Shown: positions 36,068-45,060, numbered from the stretch's first letter. The stretch is 64,000 nt of DNA from Ruminococcaceae bacterium UBA7217 (GCA_002490425.1 DKTZ01000019.1:69290-133289); one strand, 5' to 3'. The notes: generated by a model not told the origin, from the sequence alone. Numbers and translations are program-made.

Positions 36068-36856
36068 TCATTCGCTGTAAAAGCTCATACCGAATTTACG
36101 CCCGATTTTTTTAAGCGCGCCTATAAGTTTTTTCGGTGCATACCAACTCAAAGCGTCCATAAATGCAAGCTTAAATTCGGTTAAATAACTGATTTTCGGA
36201 CGGTCGCCGATATTAATACCGTGGCTTTTAAAATATCTGTCAGCCTTATGCAAAACCTTGCCTTTTCTGACCACATCTAAAATTCTGAATGTACCCGCAG
36301 GACTGAAGAAGCACTTTGCTCCCTCCTCTACAGCGGTTTTTGTCAGTGAAACCTCATAAAGCCAAGGGCTGAGGTCATCTTTCACGGTTTTTGCAAGAAA
36401 ATCTTTATTCCAAATTGCAGGGTAAAGCGTTAAAGCATATTTTTTATTCAGGTCAATTTCTTCCAAAACCTCAATCGGCAAAAACTTACGGGGACTGTCT
36501 TTTCTTCTGTCATAAAGCATTAAATAATCGATTTTCTCATTATATGCTCTGTCCGCAAGATAAAAAATGTCTTTGCTTTCAATATTATTGACCGTAAAAT
36601 AGTCGTCTAATGTAAGAAGAACATAAGGAGCTGCAATAAACTGCAAAGCATATTTTATCCGCATAGGGAAATCGTAATCCGAAGGTGCAGTAATTATTTC
36701 CACTCCCTCAAAATTTGCGTCGGTTGCCTTATCCGTAACAAGGAAAGTTTTAACGCTCTCACCCTTCCAGTTTTCACGGTAAAGTCTGATATGCTCTTCC
36801 CAAAGATCGGAAAATTTATCACAGCTGCTTATAAGCACCGCCAAATTTTCTGTCAT
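36068..36856 (-). CDS. Putative GT-A-like glycosyltransferase
   Basis: 262-residue soluble protein. The N-terminus AVLISSCDKFSDLWEEHIRL and the acidic motif LLTLDDYFT near residue 80 suggest a GT-A fold with a DxD-like metal site; the C-terminus is basic and amphipathic, suited to membrane association. It belongs to no GT family I can name securely. It lies 10 bases after the upstream glycosyltransferase. Confidence 0.68.
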   Translation of the reverse strand: MTENLAVLISSCDKFSDLWEEHIRLYRENWKGESVKTFLVTDKATDANFEGVEIITAPSDYDFPMRIKYALQFIAAPYVLLTLDDYFTVNNIESKDIFYLADRAYNEKIDYLMLYDRRKDSPRKFLPIEVLEEIDLNKKYALTLYPAIWNKDFLAKTVKDDLSPWLYEVSLTKTAVEEGAKCFFSPAGTFRILDVVRKGKVLHKADRYFKSHGINIGDRPKISYLTEFKLAFMDALSWYAPKKLIGALKKIGRKFGMSFYSE

Positions 36857-36866
36857 AGTCCGTCCT

Positions 36867-38180
36867 CTACCCTTCTATAAGTTCTTTAAACAGTCTTTCA
36901 GATATTTCGTTGCTCTTGCTCTTGTTATGGTGTTCTCTCTGTATTATCGCTGACCTGTCATATAGCTTTTTTTGATATTCTTCATCGCTTATCAGTTCTT
37001 TTATTGAGGACACAAGCTGACTTTTGTCAGTGCAAACCACCGAACATCCCGTAGATTTCATATATTCAATAACGCCGCATTCCGGAGAGCCGTAAGAAAG
37101 TATCTGACAGCCGGTGGAAATTGCGTCCGCCGCCTTTGTGGATAAAGAGTATTTTGTAACCGTAACCTCTTCGTCCTTAAAGCCCTCAACTATCACCGAA
37201 ATGTCGCTTTCCGATGTGATTTTCATTACCTCGCTGTACGGCACCGTTCCGCAGTAGTTTACACCGGAACACTCCTCCAGCACATTAATGAACTCCCCGT
37301 TCTTTTCGGCTGAATAAACGTCAAGCTGATAATTAGGATTTATTTCCTGAAGAGCGGTTCCTATATCAGCAAGCGAGGTGTTTCTGCCCAAACGGATATT
37401 ACCGCAATACGACACCTTTAAATTATTTGCATCAATAGGGCGAAAGCTGTGCCGCTCTATGTCGGACGATAAATAGACGGTATCTCCCTTTATTCCGAAA
37501 GCGCCGTTATATTTATCACGTATTTTATCGCTTATATATATAGCGCTGCTTTTGTGGCTGAACACACGGCGTATACATTCTTTGTACTTTTTTCTGTATA
37601 TATGATAAACGGGAGACAAGGATTTCTTATCGTTAAAATAGTAATCGTCACCGATACAGCTCATAATCGGTATATTAAACCTGTCTGCAACAAACATTGC
37701 AATTTCAGGGATAAAGAAGTCGTCAGAAAACGCAAGAAATACACACTCAGGGTTAAACTCATCAAGCCAATTTCTGAGTTTTTCCGTATTCCAAAATTTT
37801 TCTCTCCACAAAAATTTTCTCAAAATATGCTTTAATGCGGATTCTTTACTTCCTATTATGTAAAGCTTTTCGGTAAGCTTATTGCCAACCTCAAGATTAC
37901 CCGAATCGCTCCATCTGTCAGGCAAATCGTCATAATTAAAAACAGTTCCGACTTCTTTTATGCGGTGCAAATACCTTTTAAGCATCATTTGGTCGGTAAT
38001 TTGATACAGCGAACCGCAATGACCCTTTATCGGAGTTTTTGTATTGGAAAAAATCTGCCTTAAATTCTCTTTTTCCCAATTGTGAAAGTAAGCGTCAAAA
38101 GCTCTTGACGAGGTATCGGGATTATACGGAATTGTTCCGACTATTAAAACTCTGGGATGCCTGTTTTGCATATTTTTCAC
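36867..38180 (-). CDS. Putative GT-B glycosyltransferase
   Basis: 437-residue soluble protein. The N-terminal Rossmann-like strand is VLIVGTIPYNPDTSSRAF; the C-terminal half has VSYCGNIRLGRNTSLADIG and YSLSTKAADAISTGCQILSY, consistent with GT4/GT1-like donor-binding regions but without a perfect EX7E. The start is a GTG at 38180 with GAGGG seven bases upstream. It follows the GT2 gene by four bases. Confidence 0.75.
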   Translation of the reverse strand: MKNMQNRHPRVLIVGTIPYNPDTSSRAFDAYFHNWEKENLRQIFSNTKTPIKGHCGSLYQITDQMMLKRYLHRIKEVGTVFNYDDLPDRWSDSGNLEVGNKLTEKLYIIGSKESALKHILRKFLWREKFWNTEKLRNWLDEFNPECVFLAFSDDFFIPEIAMFVADRFNIPIMSCIGDDYYFNDKKSLSPVYHIYRKKYKECIRRVFSHKSSAIYISDKIRDKYNGAFGIKGDTVYLSSDIERHSFRPIDANNLKVSYCGNIRLGRNTSLADIGTALQEINPNYQLDVYSAEKNGEFINVLEECSGVNYCGTVPYSEVMKITSESDISVIVEGFKDEEVTVTKYSLSTKAADAISTGCQILSYGSPECGVIEYMKSTGCSVVCTDKSQLVSSIKELISDEEYQKKLYDRSAIIQREHHNKSKSNEISERLFKELIEG

Positions 38181-38184
38181 GCCG

Positions 38185-39003
38185 CTACCCTCTCAAAAAC
38201 TTTTTGTATATCCAATGCTGAAGCTTTGCAGGACACAGAAACATTCCCGTCTGCGCTATTGCAACCGCCGCCAAATCGCCGAAATCCGAATAGCCCATTT
38301 TACGGAATTTCTTTATAGTATTTATGTAGCTTTTTGTGTTTTCCCAGCTTTTTCTGCGCTTTGCAAGTGCGTCGTCTGAACGGAACCAAAGAAGCGACTC
38401 GCCGATATTTGCAGCTTTACAGCCCGAAAACAGCATTCTTCCAAACAGCTCAACATCTTGATTGCGCCTTAAATCACTGTAACCGCCCACACTTAGAACT
38501 GCACTTTTTTTATACATTACGGCAGGGTGGTTAAATGCGCTTCTTCTTTTTGCAAACTCATATATATCCTTGTGCTCCGTCGGAACGGCACGCACTGACA
38601 CAACATTTTTAGGGTCAAAGCAAAATTCGTCAACATTTGAACCGACAATGGCCAGCTCCGGATTTTTTGCAAACATTTCAAGCTGTTTTTCACAGCGCTC
38701 GGGCTTTGAAATATCGTCAGTGTCCATACGTGCAATAAGCTCGTTTTTTGAACGCTCAATGCCGTAATTAAGAGCATATCCCAAGCCTTTGTTTTGCTCA
38801 TAGCCCACAATACTGAAAAGGGCGGGATACTTTTCCGTAAATTCATCAAGCACTGCCAAAAGCTCAGGCGTCACCGAACCGTCCTTAACAATTATTATCT
38901 CATCGGGGCTAATCGTTTGGTCCACCATACTTTGAACGGCAAGGCGCAGATATTCCGGCTTTTCCTTTATGTATAGCGACATAAGTACGCTGTATTTGTC
39001 CAT
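38185..39003 (-). CDS. GT2-family glycosyltransferase
   Basis: Inverting GT-A enzyme, first gene of the polysaccharide operon. It begins YSVLMSLYIKEKPEYLRLAV, with DEIIIVKDGSV near residue 34, the DxD motif in IARMDTDDISKPER near 90, and a C-terminal segment resembling an acceptor-site EDW/QDVE motif (RRNQDVELFGRML near 180). It has 272 residues. The ATG at 39003 follows GGTGGTGA. Homologues commonly add GlcNAc or rhamnose, but specificity cannot be read here. Confidence 0.9.
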   Translation of the reverse strand: MDKYSVLMSLYIKEKPEYLRLAVQSMVDQTISPDEIIIVKDGSVTPELLAVLDEFTEKYPALFSIVGYEQNKGLGYALNYGIERSKNELIARMDTDDISKPERCEKQLEMFAKNPELAIVGSNVDEFCFDPKNVVSVRAVPTEHKDIYEFAKRRSAFNHPAVMYKKSAVLSVGGYSDLRRNQDVELFGRMLFSGCKAANIGESLLWFRSDDALAKRRKSWENTKSYINTIKKFRKMGYSDFGDLAAVAIAQTGMFLCPAKLQHWIYKKFLRG

Positions 39004-39046
39004 TTCAGTTCACCACCGTCATTCCGCTTCGTTCTAAGCTTTTTAC

Positions 39047-39069
39047 AAATTGGCATAACAACCCAATTT
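39047..39069 (-). other. Hairpin in the leader of the polysaccharide operon
   Basis: AAATTGG/CCAATTT 7-bp stem with a nine-base loop in the roughly 85-base leader before the GT2 gene. There is no T-run, so it is not a terminator as it stands. It could stabilise or regulate the long transcript. Confidence 0.4.
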
Positions 39070-39093
39070 ATTACATTAAGCTATAATGGATAA

Positions 39094-39122
39094 ATTATAT
39101 AATCTTATTTCTTAAAAGTCAA
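39094..39122 (-). promoter_or_regulatory. Strong sigma-A promoter of the polysaccharide operon
   Basis: Minus-strand -35 TTGACT (39122-39117), 17-base spacer, -10 TATAAT (39099-39094). It is the only convincing promoter I found before the 15 genes down to ugd. It is divergent from the 39155 promoter. Confidence 0.8.
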
Positions 39123-39154
39123 TATAAACTAAATTAATTACTTACATTTGCCGA

Positions 39155-39183
39155 TTGACAAAATACAGTTTTTTTGTTATTAT
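39155..39183 (+). promoter_or_regulatory. Sigma-A promoter of the cohesin-like gene
   Basis: -35 TTGACA (39155-39160), 17-base spacer, -10 TATTAT (39178-39183). Its -35 sits 33 bases from that of the divergent polysaccharide promoter, so a regulator could act on both. Confidence 0.8.
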
Positions 39184-39218
39184 TTCCATATAAATCTAAA
39201 ACAAGGGGCGTTATTTTT

Positions 39219-39893
39219 ATGAAAAACAACTGTGTTTCCAAAATTGCGGCAATCGCTTTAGCCTTAGCTCTTATCATTATATCGGTTATTCCGGCTTTTG
39301 CGGCAAAGACAGTAAGGGTGAAGGTTGAAATTGCGGGCAGTGACGGTCTTGTTTATGTGCGTCTTACCGCACCGTCTTCTTCGGATATTTCAACATTTTC
39401 AGCCGCATTAAAATATGACAGCACTAAGCTTAAGTTTAAAGAAATGAGCTATCTTGAGGACGCTTCAATTATAAATTCAACAAACGCCGAAAAAGACGGC
39501 ACGGTTGTTGCAAACATTGTAATCGCGGAATCGCTTACAGAAGAAAGTAAAATGTTTACATATATTTTCACTCCTATTGAGGGAAATGACGGCGAATACG
39601 AATTTTCATTTGAAAAGGTTAAAGCTACAAATAAAGCAAACAATGAAATCCCCGTTACATTTGACGGAATCCTTGAAGTTTCATCCTCCAATCTTAAGCC
39701 TTTAACGCCTGATAAAACTCAGACCTCTTTTGGCCCTGTTACAGAGCCTCCAACCACAGCTCCCGAAAACGTCGGCAAGCCGAATGTTCCCAATACCGCA
39801 GGAAAAGCAATTGCAATTTCGGCGGCAGCAGTCGCAGCCGTTGCTGTAATAGGCGTTACAGCGGTTACAGTTAAGAAAAAGCGTGAAGAATAA
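39219..39893 (+). CDS. Secreted cohesin-like protein with C-terminal membrane anchor
   Basis: 224 residues. It has a signal peptide (basic start, hydrophobic core, AFAA near residue 26) and a beta-sandwich domain (about 28-150) with cohesin-type features: FSAALKYDSTKLKFKEM and the final ITFDG-like strand. A Pro/Thr linker with TEPPTTAPE follows, then VPNTAG, a hydrophobic segment and a KKKREE tail. That ending resembles a sortase signal of LPxTA type. It is predicted to sit on the cell surface; dockerin binding is not shown. The start is the ATG at 39219 behind AGGGG. Confidence 0.8.
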   Translation: MKNNCVSKIAAIALALALIIISVIPAFAAKTVRVKVEIAGSDGLVYVRLTAPSSSDISTFSAALKYDSTKLKFKEMSYLEDASIINSTNAEKDGTVVANIVIAESLTEESKMFTYIFTPIEGNDGEYEFSFEKVKATNKANNEIPVTFDGILEVSSSNLKPLTPDKTQTSFGPVTEPPTTAPENVGKPNVPNTAGKAIAISAAAVAAVAVIGVTAVTVKKKREE

Positions 39894-39908
39894 ATAAATG
39901 CACAGTTT

Positions 39909-39943
39909 AATTCACCGCAGAGAAATCCTGCGGTGAATTTTTT
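39909..39943 (+). terminator. Rho-independent terminator after the cohesin-like gene
   Basis: 12-bp stem AATTCACCGCAG/CTGCGGTGAATT followed by TTTT. Confidence 0.85.
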
Positions 39944-39953
39944 GTCTGCTCTC

Positions 39954-39982
39954 TTGCAATTAAATCCGTACTCTGCTATAAT
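39954..39982 (+). promoter_or_regulatory. Sigma-A promoter of the F420-ligase-like gene
   Basis: -35 TTGCAA (39954-39959), 17-base spacer, -10 TATAAT (39977-39982). Confidence 0.7.
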
Positions 39983-40063
39983 AAATTGTAATTGCGATGA
40001 TACGGATTTGTTACATCACAACTGCAAATTTATGCTTACATAATCGGAAGGATGATTTACAGA

Positions 40064-41254
40064 ATGGAAAGAAAAATCGGTACTGTTTCAAGGGGCGTAC
40101 GCTGTCCTATTATAAGAGAGGGCGACCGCCTCGCTAAAATCGTTGCCGACTGTATTGTCGATGCGGCTGACAGTGAGGGCTTCACTCTCCGCGACAGAGA
40201 TGTTGTTGCCGTTACTGAGTCAATAGTTGCAAGAAGTCAGGGCAACTATGCAACGGTTGACGCCATTGCAAAAGACGTTAAAGCAAAGCTCGGCGGAAAA
40301 ACCGTAGGCGTTATTTTCCCCATACTTTCCCGTAACCGTTTTGCAATTTGCTTAAGAGGTATTGCAATGGGAGCCGAGAAAATTGTGCTTATGCTAAGCT
40401 ACCCGTCTGACGAAGTAGGTAACAGCCTTGTTTCCATAGACCGTCTTGACGAAGCAGGCGTAAACCCTTACAGCGATGTTTTAACTCTTGAGGATTACCG
40501 CAGACTGTTCGGCGAAAACAAGCACGAATTTACAGGCGTTGACTATGTTGATTACTATTCACAGATTATCCGTGACGCAGGCGCTGAGGTTGAAATAATC
40601 TTTGCAAACCGTCCTCAGACTATTCTTAACTATACAAAAAATGTACTTACTTGCGACATTCATACAAGAGCTCGCACAAAGAGAATTCTCCGTGAAAACG
40701 GCGCTGATGTTGTTTGCGGACTTGACGATATTCTCAATTCGAGCGTTGACGGCAGCGGCTTTAACGAGAGCTTCGGTCTTTTAGGCTCTAACAAGTCAAC
40801 CGAGAACACAATAAAGTTGTTCCCCCGTGACTGCGGCAAATTTGTAACTGAAACCCAAAAGCTTCTTAAAGACGCAACGGGCAAGAATATTGAGGTTATG
40901 GTTTACGGCGACGGTGCATTCAAAGATCCTCAGGGCAAAATTTGGGAGCTTGCAGACCCTTGCGTTTCCCCTGCTTACACTGACGGACTCAAAGGCACTC
41001 CGAATGAACTCAAGCTTAAATACCTTGCGGATAATGACTTTAAGGATTTGAGCGGCGACGAGTTAAAGGAGGCTGTATCAAAGAGTATCCGTGAAAAGGA
41101 CAGCAATCTTGTGGGCAATATGGCATCTCAGGGCACAACCCCAAGACAGCTTACAGATCTTATCGGTTCACTTTGCGACCTTACAAGCGGCTCGGGTGAC
41201 AAGGGCACTCCCGTAGTTCTTGTTCAAGGCTATTTTGACAACTACACAAATTAA
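40064..41254 (+). CDS. Coenzyme F420:L-glutamate ligase (CofE/FbiB) domain protein
   Basis: 396 residues. The first about 230 match the F420-ligase fold: RDVVAVTESIVARSQGNY near residue 48, SRNRFAICLRGIAMGAEKI near 95, and DGSGFNESFGLLGSN near 235; the C-terminal part continues to YGDGAFKDPQGKIWELADP. True CofE adds glutamate to F420-0, but no F420 genes are in the window and most Clostridia lack the cofactor, so another amide-forming substrate is likely. The start could be the ATG at 40052 or 40064; GGAAGG abuts the first and is 12 bases before the second. Confidence 0.78.
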   Translation: MERKIGTVSRGVRCPIIREGDRLAKIVADCIVDAADSEGFTLRDRDVVAVTESIVARSQGNYATVDAIAKDVKAKLGGKTVGVIFPILSRNRFAICLRGIAMGAEKIVLMLSYPSDEVGNSLVSIDRLDEAGVNPYSDVLTLEDYRRLFGENKHEFTGVDYVDYYSQIIRDAGAEVEIIFANRPQTILNYTKNVLTCDIHTRARTKRILRENGADVVCGLDDILNSSVDGSGFNESFGLLGSNKSTENTIKLFPRDCGKFVTETQKLLKDATGKNIEVMVYGDGAFKDPQGKIWELADPCVSPAYTDGLKGTPNELKLKYLADNDFKDLSGDELKEAVSKSIREKDSNLVGNMASQGTTPRQLTDLIGSLCDLTSGSGDKGTPVVLVQGYFDNYTN

Positions 41255-41264
41255 GTAAACATTT

Positions 41265-41295
41265 TCCCGTCGGCAAATTCCCGACGGGATTTTTA
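41265..41295 (+). terminator. Rho-independent terminator
   Basis: TCCCGTCGG/CCGACGGGA 9-bp stem with a seven-base loop, then TTTTTATT. Confidence 0.85.
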
Positions 41296-41363
41296 TTGTT
41301 AAAATGCTTATATTCGTGCGAAATCTTTCTATTACTTTTTGTTACTTTTTTATTCGCATTTCA

Positions 41364-41392
41364 TTGACAAGAAATTATGAAAAATATATAAT
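41364..41392 (+). promoter_or_regulatory. Consensus sigma-A promoter of purA
   Basis: -35 TTGACA (41364-41369), 17-base spacer, -10 TATAAT (41387-41392), both perfect. The leader of about 60 bases shows no riboswitch. Confidence 0.85.
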
Positions 41393-41457
41393 ATTTAAGT
41401 TAAAGTTAAGTATTTTTATTGAAGTGAAATTCACTTTTTAAAGGAGATAACTGATTT

Positions 41458-42732
41458 ATGGTTAAAGCTATTGTCGGCGCTAACTGGGGCGACGAAGGAA
41501 AAGGTAAAATCACCGATATGTTTGCAAGCGAGGCGGATATTGTCATTCGCTTTCAGGGCGGCGCAAACGCAGGCCACACTATAATTAACGAGCACGGCAG
41601 GTTTGCTTTGCACCTTATGCCCAGCGGTGTTTGCCACGAAAATGTAAAATGCGTTATAGGCAACGGAGTTGCTCTTGATATTAACAAATTCATAAACGAG
41701 CTTGAAAGCCTTAAGAAAGCAGGTCTTAACCCTAATCTTTGCGTGTCTGACAGAGCACAGCTTCTTATGCCTTATCACATTCTTCTTGACACTTACGAGG
41801 AAGAGCGTTTGGGCAAAAATGCATTCGGCTCAACAAAAAGCGGCATTGCTCCGTTTTTCTCGGACAAATACGCTAAAATCGGTATTCAGGTAAATGAACT
41901 TTTTGACGATGAAACTCTCAAAGCAAAGATTAAAAATATATGCACTCTTAAAAATCTTACTTTAGAACACGTTTATCATAAACCGCTTTTGTCCGAAGAA
42001 GAGCTTTATAACACCTGTATGGAATATAAAGAGAAAATTGCCCCGTACGTTTGCGACACTCATAAGCTTATTCACGACGCAATTAAAGAGGGTAAAAACA
42101 TTCTTCTTGAAGGTCAGCTCGGAACGCTTAAAGACCCCGATTTCGGAATTTACCCCATGGTTACCTCCTCTTCAACTCTTGCAGGCTACGGCGCAGTGGG
42201 CGCAGGTATCCCTCCACACGAGATAAAGGAAATTGTCGTTGTTACAAAGGCTTATTCCTCAGCAGTGGGCGCAGGCGAATTTGTTTCCGAAATTCTTGAC
42301 GAGGATGAGGCTCAGGAGCTTCGTATTCACGGCGGTGACAAGGGCGAATTCGGCGCAACCACCGGAAGACCCAGAAGAGTAGGCTGGTTTGACTGCGTTG
42401 CCTCCCGCTACGGAATTGAATGTCAGGGCGCTACAAAGGTTGTTATGACCGCTCTTGACTGTCTTTCCTACTTAGACGAGATTAAGGTATGCACAGCCTA
42501 TGAGCTTGACGGCAAAATTATTAAAGATTTCCCAACCACTCCCGACCTTAAGCGCTGTAAGCCCGTTTTAACAACACTTAAGGGCTGGAAATGCGACATA
42601 AGAGGAATTAAGGATTATAACGCTCTTCCCGCTGAAGCCAAGGCTTATGTTGAATTTATTGAAAATGAGCTTGGTCAGAAGATTGATATGGTATCAAACG
42701 GCCCTGAAAGAGAAGCTATTCTTTACAGATAA
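41458..42732 (+). CDS. purA: Adenylosuccinate synthetase
   Basis: GTP-dependent ligation of aspartate to IMP, first step from IMP to AMP. The N-terminal ANWGDEGKGKITDMF (residues 8-22), FQGGANAGHTI near residue 33, and GDKGEFGATTGRPRRVGWFD near 295 are characteristic. At 424 residues it is full length. AAAGGAG precedes the ATG at 41458. guaA lies two genes downstream, giving a small purine-branch cluster. Confidence 0.97.
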   Translation: MVKAIVGANWGDEGKGKITDMFASEADIVIRFQGGANAGHTIINEHGRFALHLMPSGVCHENVKCVIGNGVALDINKFINELESLKKAGLNPNLCVSDRAQLLMPYHILLDTYEEERLGKNAFGSTKSGIAPFFSDKYAKIGIQVNELFDDETLKAKIKNICTLKNLTLEHVYHKPLLSEEELYNTCMEYKEKIAPYVCDTHKLIHDAIKEGKNILLEGQLGTLKDPDFGIYPMVTSSSTLAGYGAVGAGIPPHEIKEIVVVTKAYSSAVGAGEFVSEILDEDEAQELRIHGGDKGEFGATTGRPRRVGWFDCVASRYGIECQGATKVVMTALDCLSYLDEIKVCTAYELDGKIIKDFPTTPDLKRCKPVLTTLKGWKCDIRGIKDYNALPAEAKAYVEFIENELGQKIDMVSNGPEREAILYR

Positions 42733-42756
42733 CCCGCAGACTGGAGAAGATATTAA

Positions 42757-43422
42757 ATGAACTGGAATAAACTTACAAACAACATTGCATTTAAGCTTTT
42801 GATGCTGTTTGTTTCGATGATTATTTCATCAATTATTGTACTGCTGATAATGTGCGCTTTTATACCCTCAGACCCTGCGACAGACACTCTGCCTGAAAAA
42901 TATGACAAATGGGTGTATATCGGCGGTATCGCTCTTGCACTTATTGTCAATTTCATTATCGAGTACAACTCGACTACAAAATTAAAATACAGTGTTTCAA
43001 AGTCTGAGGCTGAGGTTAAGGCGGCTCTTGAGAGGCGTGATTCTCTTTTAGAAAAAGCTTCACGTGTTGCTGACAAATACGCAGGCGAGGAAAAGGAGCT
43101 TTACTCAGAATTTGCCGACGCCCGAAAGGCAAGAATGCCCGTTAAAGTGCGAACCAGCGGCGAATTTCGTGCAGTTGTTGAAAGCTACCCTGAGCTTAAA
43201 GCAAATGAGCACGTACACAAACTGCTTTCACAAATTGAAAGCTCTGAAAATATTCTCTATAACGCAAAAAGTGCATATGCCCAGAGCGCCGCTGAATTTA
43301 ACACTAAAATTCACACATTCCCTATTGCAATTTTCCGCAGACTGTTTAAATGGAACGACATTTCAGCCGAAGCAGTGCTTCCTGCTGAGGAAGAAATTAC
43401 CGACGAACAGCTCGGGATTTGA
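42757..43422 (+). CDS. LemA-like membrane protein
   Basis: 221 residues with two N-terminal membrane segments (about 11-35 and 51-68) and a long helical cytosolic or extracellular domain. The C-terminal SAAEFNTKIHTFPIAIFRRLF matches the LemA family's YNxxIxxFP signature, and SYPELKANEHVHKLLSQIE is its usual partner helix. The role of LemA proteins is unclear. It lies between purA and guaA with a GGAG ribosome site and is probably co-transcribed. Confidence 0.8.
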   Translation: MNWNKLTNNIAFKLLMLFVSMIISSIIVLLIMCAFIPSDPATDTLPEKYDKWVYIGGIALALIVNFIIEYNSTTKLKYSVSKSEAEVKAALERRDSLLEKASRVADKYAGEEKELYSEFADARKARMPVKVRTSGEFRAVVESYPELKANEHVHKLLSQIESSENILYNAKSAYAQSAAEFNTKIHTFPIAIFRRLFKWNDISAEAVLPAEEEITDEQLGI

Positions 43423-43474
43423 CGGAATCATTTAATAAACAACAAAATTCATTCTGTTTAAAGAAGGCTATTGC

Positions 43475-45001
43475 ATGGAAAAAATTCTTGTTCTCGATTT
43501 CGGAGGTCAGTACAATCAGCTTATCGCGCGCAGAGTCAGAGATAACAACGTATACGCCGAAATTCTCCCCTATACAACACCGATTGAGAAGATAAAATCT
43601 GGGGATTACAAAGGCATAATATTCACAGGCGGACCGAACAGCGTTTATGACGAAAGCTCACCGCATTACACAAGCGAAATACTCAATCTCGGTATTCCCG
43701 TTCTGGGCATTTGCTACGGATGTCAGCTTATTGCGTGGATGAGGGGCGGAAAAGTTTCTACTGCACCCGTTTCGGAATACGGCAAAATTGAAGTTACAAT
43801 TAAAGACAGCCTGCTTTTTAAGGGTATTCCCGAAAAAAGCACTGTTTGGATGAGCCATACGGACTACATTTCCGAGGCACCCGAGGGCTTTAATATTATC
43901 GGCACAACAGACGACTGCCCGTGCGCTGTAATGGAAAATACGGCTGAAAATATATATGCTGTGCAGTTCCACCCTGAGGTTACGCACAGTGAATACGGGC
44001 TTAAAATGCTCCACAATTTCCTTTACCTCGTCTGCAAATGCTCGGGCGACTGGATAATGGACAACTTTATTGAAAAAACTGTTGAGGAGCTTCGCACGAA
44101 AATCGGGGATAAAAAGGTTGTTCTCGGTCTTTCGGGCGGTGTTGATTCATCGGTTGCGGCAGGTCTTTTGTCCCGTGCAGTAGGCAAACAGCTCACCTGC
44201 GTTTTCGTTGACCAAGGGCTTATGCGAAAAGACGAGGGCGACTTTGTCGAAAAGACATTTACCTCGCTTTTTGATATGAATTTCGTAAGAGTAAACTGCC
44301 AGGAGCATTTTCTGGGTAAGCTCAAGGGCGTTACAGACCCCGAAGAAAAACGAAAAATTATCGGCACTGAATTTTATAAAGTCTTTTGGGAAGAAATCAG
44401 AAAGCAATCTGACAAAGGTTTCTTTGCGCAGGGCACAATTTACCCCGACTGCATTGAATCGGGCAAGGGCGATGCGGACAAAATCAAAACGCATCACAAT
44501 AAAGTGGAAATGCCCGAGGATATTGATTTTCTCGACGTTATTGAACCGCTTGCAAGTCTTTTTAAGGATGAAGTCAGAAGAGTCGGCGAAAAACTCGGAA
44601 TCCCGAAAGAGCTTGTTTGGCGTCAGCCGTTCCCGGGTCCCGGACTGGGCGTTCGCATCATAGGCGAAATCACTGCCGAAAAAGTAGCTCTTTTACAGCA
44701 GGCAGACGCAATTTTCCGTGAGGAAATGTCAAAGACGGGCTATGAAAGTGAGCTTGCACAGTTTTTTGCGGTGCTCCCCGGGGTTAAATCCGTCGGCGTT
44801 ATGGGCGACCACCGTACTTATGAGCATCTTGTTATCCTGCGTGCGGTAACAACTGACGATTTTATGACGGCGGACTGGGCAAAAATTCCCTATGACCTGC
44901 TCTCACGTGTGTCAAACAGAATTACAAATGAGGTCAAGGGCATTAACAGAGTTGTCTACGACATAACCTCCAAACCGCCTGCGACGGTGGAATATGAATA
45001 A
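43475..45001 (+). CDS. guaA: GMP synthase (glutamine-hydrolysing)
   Basis: Amidates XMP to GMP. The N-terminal class I amidotransferase domain has the nucleophile Cys80 in GICYGCQLIAW and the catalytic His/Glu in FHPEVTHSEYG near residue 168. The ATP-pyrophosphatase domain has the PP-loop LGLSGGVDSSVAAGLL near 222, and the dimerisation domain ends ITSKPPATVEYE. At 508 residues it is complete. Confidence 0.97.
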   Translation: MEKILVLDFGGQYNQLIARRVRDNNVYAEILPYTTPIEKIKSGDYKGIIFTGGPNSVYDESSPHYTSEILNLGIPVLGICYGCQLIAWMRGGKVSTAPVSEYGKIEVTIKDSLLFKGIPEKSTVWMSHTDYISEAPEGFNIIGTTDDCPCAVMENTAENIYAVQFHPEVTHSEYGLKMLHNFLYLVCKCSGDWIMDNFIEKTVEELRTKIGDKKVVLGLSGGVDSSVAAGLLSRAVGKQLTCVFVDQGLMRKDEGDFVEKTFTSLFDMNFVRVNCQEHFLGKLKGVTDPEEKRKIIGTEFYKVFWEEIRKQSDKGFFAQGTIYPDCIESGKGDADKIKTHHNKVEMPEDIDFLDVIEPLASLFKDEVRRVGEKLGIPKELVWRQPFPGPGLGVRIIGEITAEKVALLQQADAIFREEMSKTGYESELAQFFAVLPGVKSVGVMGDHRTYEHLVILRAVTTDDFMTADWAKIPYDLLSRVSNRITNEVKGINRVVYDITSKPPATVEYE

Positions 45002-45031
45002 AAATTCCCGATTTTGCCCGTCGGACAAGTA

Positions 45032-45060
45032 TTGACATATACCCGTACTTGTATTAAAAT
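45032..45060 (+). promoter_or_regulatory. Sigma-A promoter of the zinc-ribbon DUF4234 gene
   Basis: -35 TTGACA (45032-45037), 17-base spacer, -10 TAAAAT (45055-45060). An AAGTA...TACTT inverted pair surrounds the -35. Confidence 0.75.

Noticed and set aside
41296..41457. Purine riboswitch before purA
   Set aside because: The leader after the promoter is only about 60 bases and lacks the conserved loop sequences of the purine class.
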